Assembly: GCA_003331065.1 (NCBI GenBank) | Contig: QENB01000009.1 | Span: 1 to 64,000, forward strand | Length of the DNA: 64,000 bases | Direction of reading: 5' to 3' | Source: Candidatus Tokpelaia sp. JSC188 | GTDB taxonomy: Bacteria; Pseudomonadota; Alphaproteobacteria; Rhizobiales; Rhizobiaceae | Shown here: positions 59,934-64,000 of the stretch, one piece after another | Layout of the letters: the number at the start of each line of letters is the position of its first letter | How positions within the stretch are numbered: the first letter of the stretch is position 1 | The notes under the pieces: model-generated | Seen by the model: only the letters and a program-made list of their open reading frames with translations | Told to the model about the DNA's origin: nothing | Database searches by the model: none | Translations under genes and position numbers: made by a program

Positions 59934-60929
59934 TTAAACCATTTTAAGGATAATTTTTCCAATATTCATACCTTTCTCTATATATTCATGCGCTTTAGAT
60001 GCTTGGTCAAGCGGTAATATTTTATAAATAATCGGTTTTATAGTATTATTTTCTAGAAGCGGCCAGACATTTTTACGTAATAAATTAGCAACCTCTTCTT
60101 TGAAAGTAATCTCTCTTGCCCGTAGAGTGGAACCGGTATGAATCAGCCGTTTTACCATCAGTGTATTGAGATTAATTGTTGTTTTATGGCCATTCAGAAA
60201 TGCGATTTGAACAATACGGCCTTCTGTGGCAGCAATTTTATAATTGAGCTCAGTATAATCACCGCCAATCATATCCAGAATGACATTAACCCCTTTTTTA
60301 TGCGTGAATTCATTAATCTCTTTGACAAAATTTTGTGTACGATAATTAATGGCAAGATCAGCGCCAAGATCGACGCAAATCTTGCATTTTTTTGTGGTAC
60401 CCGCTGTGACGATAACTGATGATCCAAAAGCTTTTGCAAGCTGAATTGCTGTTGTACCGATTCCTGAACTTCCACCGTGAACAAGCAAAATTTCACCTTT
60501 AGTAAGTTGGCCAAATTGAAAAACATTGCTCCAGACTGTAAAAAAAGCCTCCGGTATTGCCGCAGCATGGATATAGCTCATGCTTTGTGGAATCGGAAGT
60601 ACATTACGCTCATCGGCTACGGCAAATTCAGCATAACCACCGCCGACTACAAGAGCCATAACCTTAGCGCCTAGCGAATAGCGGTTAGCATTTTTACCGT
60701 GATCAATCACTTCGCCGGCAATCTCAAGTCCAGGTAACGATGAAGCCCCTAGCGGAGGTGGATAAATACCTTGGCGTTGGGCAATATCAGGGCGGTTTAC
60801 GCCAGCGGCGTAAACACGGATTAAGACTTCATATTTTTCCGGTTTAGGCACAGGAACCGTTCTGATTTGTAGGACATTAGGACCGCCAGGTTCGGTTATT
60901 TCGACACCACGCATTTCTTTTGGAATCAT
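59934..60929 (-). CDS. NAD(P)H quinone oxidoreductase, PIG3 family
   Basis: A 331-residue zinc-less MDR protein. AAGVNRPDIAQRQGIYPPP at about 42-60 is diagnostic for the PIG3/TP53I3-type subgroup. The NADPH loop is GGSSGIGTTAIQLA near 153. The enzyme reduces quinones in redox defence. It is upstream of trcR on the same strand with a 260-base gap. Confidence 0.93.
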   Translation of the reverse strand: MIPKEMRGVEITEPGGPNVLQIRTVPVPKPEKYEVLIRVYAAGVNRPDIAQRQGIYPPPLGASSLPGLEIAGEVIDHGKNANRYSLGAKVMALVVGGGYAEFAVADERNVLPIPQSMSYIHAAAIPEAFFTVWSNVFQFGQLTKGEILLVHGGSSGIGTTAIQLAKAFGSSVIVTAGTTKKCKICVDLGADLAINYRTQNFVKEINEFTHKKGVNVILDMIGGDYTELNYKIAATEGRIVQIAFLNGHKTTINLNTLMVKRLIHTGSTLRAREITFKEEVANLLRKNVWPLLENNTIKPIIYKILPLDQASKAHEYIEKGMNIGKIILKMV

Positions 60930-61286
60930 GTTGTTCTTGCTTTGTATAGATCTCTTTTGGGATATATTCGCTGGTATCCAGCTATTATGATGAAATTAAG
61001 CTAAAAGACTTTTGCAATCAATACATATAAAATCGTATGCCCTGCAACCGCAATGTGGGATAGAAGAAAGCTAAGAAATAGAAGAGCTCTTTTAAAGGAA
61101 ATCTAGAGTTCTTTCTAATTCCTTTGGGTAAATTTGTTATATGCTTAATCAACAGAAAGCGATAAGTTTCCTATTCTGGACTGCGTATAAATAGGAGTAT
61201 GCATGAATCAGCTAAATAGTTGCAAAAACTCGAAAATAATACCATTTTGACACTTTAAATACTGTAAAACGGGAGATCGTTCTAAA
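60930..61286. other. Spacer between divergent qor-like gene and purE
   Basis: About 360 bases with no recognised gene or RNA element. A possible purine-type regulatory site was not identifiable. Confidence 0.4.
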
Positions 61287-61790
61287 ATGATAAGTAAAGG
61301 TGCCGATATTGCCATTATAATGGGAAGCCAATCTGATTGGGATACCATGCGTCATACGGCGCAAATACTCGATAGGCTAAAGATAAGTTATAAGGCTCGT
61401 ATTATCTCAGCGCATCGTACACCTGATCGGTTCGTGACATTTGCCAAAGAGGCTAAAAAGTCAGGATTTAGGGTAATTATTGCTGGTGCTGGTGGTGCTG
61501 CTCATCTGCCAGGTATGGCTGCAGCTATGACTCCGCTGCCGGTGCTTGGTGTTCCTATACAGTCAAGCGCTCTTTCAGGGCAAGATTCACTTTTCTCTAT
61601 TGTACAAATGCCTTCCGGCATTCCTGTTGGCACATTAGCAATTGGTAAACCAGGTGCTATAAATGCGGCACTGCTTGCAGCAGCTATACTTGCTGTTTTT
61701 GATAATGTACTAGCTAGGCGCCTTGATGCATGGCGGGAGGAACAAACCTCTAGTGTCCCTGAATTTCCAATAGAAGGACATGGAGCATGA
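61287..61790 (+). CDS. purE: N5-carboxyaminoimidazole ribonucleotide mutase
   Basis: A 167-residue class I Pur[13 protein letters not shown] at the N-terminus, SAHRTPDR, and [12 protein letters not shown] are conserved active-site segments. It converts N5-CAIR to CAIR in purine synthesis. PurK, which makes N5-CAIR and normally follows, is absent: only 500 bases separate purE from rpmJ. Confidence 0.96.
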   Translation: MISKGADIAIIMGSQSDWDTMRHTAQILDRLKISYKARIISAHRTPDRFVTFAKEAKKSGFRVIIAGAGGAAHLPGMAAAMTPLPVLGVPIQSSALSGQDSLFSIVQMPSGIPVGTLAIGKPGAINAALLAAAILAVFDNVLARRLDAWREEQTSSVPEFPIEGHGA

Positions 61791-62022
61791 GATATTGAAA
61801 GAGCGGAAAATGCAGCTCTAATGGAAGGAAAGTTTTCCTGTGTGATTTATAAATTATAATCACAGTCCGTTTGCTTTTAGAAGGTTCTTAAACCTGCCTT
61901 CTTTCGGACAAGAATATTATGAGTATCCGGATTGTGGTTTTTATTTTATGTAGGAAAACGAAGTAAAGGTGCGTCTGTACAACAACGGAGATTTTCTCAT
62001 ATAGTAACACCATATGATGAAT

Positions 62023-62044
62023 GAGCCAGAAGGCTCTGTTTTTG
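62023..62044 (+). terminator. Intrinsic terminator after purE
   Basis: GAGCC, four-base loop AGAA, GGCTC, then TGTTTTTG. It lies about 230 bases downstream of purE and upstream of rpmJ. The stem is short, so strength is moderate. Confidence 0.55.
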
Positions 62045-62308
62045 AACAGTTTTACTTGATTCGCTCAGAATAAATATTCTATGCACTAACAGCATTCATA
62101 TATCGATATGTTCCGGCGAAGAATTTTTCTTCTCTGTATTTTTTGTATCGTATCGAGAGGGTGATAGGCTCTGTATACTTTATCTATAAATATATCAATA
62201 GTTGACAAACTTCATGATTTTTATCTATTATGTATAGGTAGGGTGTGTTAGATGTTCAGTCTTGTTTTTAAATTCCCGGCAACGGGCTTGATGATGTTAG
62301 TAATTGGC

Positions 62309-62434
62309 ATGAAAATCAAAAATTCGCTTAGAGCACTTAAAATTCGCCATCGTGATAATCGTATGGTTCGTCGCAGAGGTCGTGTTTATATTATCAATAA
62401 GATAGCGCCTCGGTTTAAAGCTTGTCAGGGATAG
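62309..62434 (+). CDS. rpmJ: 50S ribosomal protein L36
   Basis: The product is 41 residues: [18 protein letters not shown] then [18 protein letters not shown]. This is the zinc-free (C-minus) L36 form without the four metal-binding positions. The ATG at 62309 is chosen because residues before it are unlike L36. Its site near purE matches the purE-purK-rpmJ order of relatives with purK gone. Confidence 0.93.
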   Translation: MKIKNSLRALKIRHRDNRMVRRRGRVYIINKIAPRFKACQG

Positions 62435-62572
62435 GGTTTTTCATTTGTTGTTTACAGAATGTGGTCATCCTTTTATAACCATTCCACAGGATTAGGTATG
62501 GTAGGTGCACTTTGTAAATCCGCTTTTTAGCGAAATAGTGAATAGTTGTGTATCAGTGTTTCTTGTCAAGCT

Positions 62573-62840
62573 TTGAGACTGTTTTCTAGAAGTTTATGTG
62601 CTTCATCCTCAATTAGGCGTATTAATGCCTGAAGATCGAAATTCGTAGAAAGAGGTCCAGTAGACAATTGACATTGCTTTTTGCATCTATAGTGGAGCGA
62701 TTTTATCGCGCTAACTGTAGAATAAAGTTGAATAACACTTCATCGAGTGGATCGATGATTTGCTTCGATTTTATTTTTCCGGCCTTGATGCGGTTATGAA
62801 AATAATAAACTGCAGGAAGCTTAATTTGTTGTCGTGCTCT
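62573..62840 (-). pseudogene. Unidentified minus-strand coding remnant
   Basis: Two open pieces read in order on the minus strand: QQIKLPAVYYFHNRIKAGK and onward to LDEVLFNFILQLAR, and after a stop and frame change TNFDLQALIRLIEDEAHKL to an end at 62573. Composition is protein-like. I do not recognise the family. It may be the debris of a gene lost in this spacer. Confidence 0.3.
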
Positions 62841-62913
62841 TAAATAAGAGAAAGCTGATTACGTAATCTAACTTATCAAAATCACTAGTATATTATGCTA
62901 TATTATAGTATAC

Positions 62914-63080
62914 AAGGGACGGTGTTCTGCGCTTCACGATAGGAATAAAATATCCTTGGGGCCTTGTTGATCCTTAAGGGTGCCGTCCCTGATAGGGGCT
63001 CGTAGGCCTTATCATATAGCACCCACCTGTTGCTGATTCCCCTGGATCAGAATTTCGTCGGTTGTCGTGGTCACCCTATT
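62914..63080 (+). ncRNA. ssrS: 6S RNA
   Basis: The roughly 165-base transcript region has the alphaproteobacterial 6S pattern: GGGGCCTTGTTGATCC near the 5' arm, a central GTGCCGTCCCTGATAGGGGCTCG part, AGGCCTTATC and GCACCCACCTGTTG in the 3' arm, and complementary AGGG/CCCT ends. A TATTAT box at 62901-62906 is placed for a start near 62914. It directly precedes fthC, the conserved position of ssrS in Proteobacteria. 6S RNA binds the housekeeping RNA polymerase and changes promoter use in slow growth. Ends are approximate. Confidence 0.85.
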
Positions 63081-63275
63081 TATTCTATGGGAGCGGTTTT
63101 TGTATATATGAAAATTTAAAATAAACTCTTAACTACCTATGTTATCTTTTCAGCAAGGTTCGTTGTTATTTGCTAATACCTATTGTAATAGGGTTTTTCT
63201 GACAAAATGGTTTAAAATGATTTGATAGAGTATAGTGTAGAGAATTTCTATTCCAGAGATATTTGGAATAAATCT

Positions 63276-63839
63276 GTGAAAAATCGGAAAAATGAATTGC
63301 GTTGTCAGGCGTTAAATCGACGTAATAGGTTGCAGGAGAGAAAGCGTCGTGATGCTTCTGAGGCTCTTGTTATCAATGCGGAAGGACTTTTTTCAGAAAC
63401 TGAAATAATATCATCTTTTTGGCCTATCGGCTCTGAAATTGATTCGCGTCCTTTGATGGTCGCATTGGAAAAACAGGGAAAACAGCTAGCATTACCAGCT
63501 GTTACTGGGGAAAGGACTATTGTATTCCGCCGCTTTAATATGGGCGATTCACTTATCAACATGGCATATGGTACGAAAGGTCCACCTGCCGACGCGGATA
63601 TGGTTGATCCGACAACAATACTAATTCCCCTTATAGCTTTTGATGTTCAAGGCAATCGCATCGGTTATGGTGGTGGCTACTATGACAGGGCTGTCGCACA
63701 AATGCACAAACGAGGCCTGAAAGTACACCTTATTGGTCTTGCTTTTAATTGTCAACAAGTAGAAAATATCCCTGTCGAGCCACATGATTTATCTATGGAG
63801 GCTATTTTGACGGAAAGTGGCTTTAGGTTTTTTTTCTAA
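63276..63839 (+). CDS. fthC: 5-formyltetrahydrofolate cyclo-ligase
   Basis: The product is about 187 residues from the GTG at 63276; an in-frame TTG at 63222 would add 18 with no ribosome binding site. Conserved: a basic N-terminal helix, SSFWPIGSEIDSRPLM and RIGYGGGYYDRAVA (ATP/substrate loop), then LGLAF-like LIGLAFNCQQV. It returns 5-formyl-THF to the folate pool. It follows 6S RNA as in most Proteobacteria. Confidence 0.93.
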   Translation: MKNRKNELRCQALNRRNRLQERKRRDASEALVINAEGLFSETEIISSFWPIGSEIDSRPLMVALEKQGKQLALPAVTGERTIVFRRFNMGDSLINMAYGTKGPPADADMVDPTTILIPLIAFDVQGNRIGYGGGYYDRAVAQMHKRGLKVHLIGLAFNCQQVENIPVEPHDLSMEAILTESGFRFFF

Positions 63840-63864
63840 TAGGCTTTCTTGTTGGAAGGATGCT

Positions 63865-64000
63865 ATGCGTTTTTTGTTTTTGGGTGATATGGTTGGTCGT
63901 ACAGGTCGTGATGCTGTGTTTAAAAAGCTACCGGACTTGATTGCTGATCTGCAGCTTGATTTTGTGGTGGTAAATGGTGAAAATGCTGCAAATGGGCATG
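63865..64000 (+). CDS. YmdB-type metallophosphoesterase, 5' part
   Basis: The window ends after 45 codons. The start MRFLFLGDMVGRTGRDA and VVNGENAANGH match the TIGR00282/YmdB calcineurin-like phosphodiesterases, with metal ligands D8 and the N-G-E-N motif. A GGAAGGAT site precedes it. The family hydrolyses cyclic nucleotides in Bacillus. Completeness cannot be judged. Confidence 0.9.
   Translation, partial: MRFLFLGDMVGRTGRDAVFKKLPDLIADLQLDFVVVNGENAANGH

Noticed and set aside
1..64000. CRISPR arrays, prophage or intact insertion sequences
   Set aside because: No regularly spaced short repeats, no structural phage genes and no transposase gene were seen.
1..64000. tRNA and rRNA genes
   Set aside because: I looked for T-loop and cloverleaf patterns in the spacers and for rRNA-like segments and found none convincing; a covariance-model scan would settle it.

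Overview
The window looks like chromosome from an AT-rich alphaproteobacterium of the order Hyphomicrobiales (Rhizobiales), probably a host-associated lineage such as a Bartonella- or Liberibacter-like organism. The evidence is gene content and order: class I lysyl-tRNA synthetase, tsaD-gpsA facing hemC-hemD-mitofilin-hemY, def-fmt-truA next to rmuC, an hprK / PTS IIA / HPr cluster, a TrcR-type (DUF1013) regulator, and an alpha-type 6S RNA before the 5-formyltetrahydrofolate cyclo-ligase gene. The genus cannot be fixed from sequence alone. Low coding density, long AT-rich spacers and several disrupted genes suggest ongoing genome reduction.

Region 1 (about 1-26.4 kb) is accessory and partly decayed. 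It holds a META-domain protein, a coiled-coil lipoprotein, a membrane-anchored thioredoxin-fold protein, a zinc-type alcohol dehydrogenase, a WGR-like protein and a collapsed type IV secretion locus. In that locus VirB7-, VirB9- and VirB10-like genes look intact, while virB2- and virB8-like genes are only stubs. Next come transporters (a DHA1-type MFS protein, GltS, an MHS-type MFS protein), a frameshifted yagU-like gene, an NfeD/SPFH membrane pair, a secreted endonuclease I, a two-subunit pyruvate carboxylase (pycA-pycB) of gammaproteobacterial type and an SLT-domain lipoprotein. Direct repeats of about 135 bp (1-135 and 12959-13093), 85 bp and 100 bp, together with stubs of genes, point to past recombination.

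Region 2 (about 26.4-47.7 kb) is conserved core: an rmuC pseudogene, def-fmt-truA, lysK, prfC, an azoreductase, cysK, a methyltransferase, an OmpR-type regulator, gpsA-tsaD, hemC-hemD-mitofilin-hemY, the carboxynorspermidine synthase/decarboxylase pair, and infC with an AUU start.

Region 3 (about 48-64 kb) holds an alpha/beta hydrolase, pheS-pheT, rpmI-rplT, an Mrp/ApbC ATPase, hprK-PTS IIA-HPr, trcR, a quinone oxidoreductase, purE (no purK follows it), rpmJ, 6S RNA, fthC and the start of a YmdB-type phosphodiesterase gene.

The genes together suggest a bacterium living on host carbon: glutamate and organic-acid uptake, anaplerotic carboxylation of pyruvate, a regulatory rather than sugar-transporting PTS branch, and polyamine synthesis. 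The most unusual feature is the retained outer-membrane-core part of a type IV secretion system with no ATPase or coupling gene in the window.
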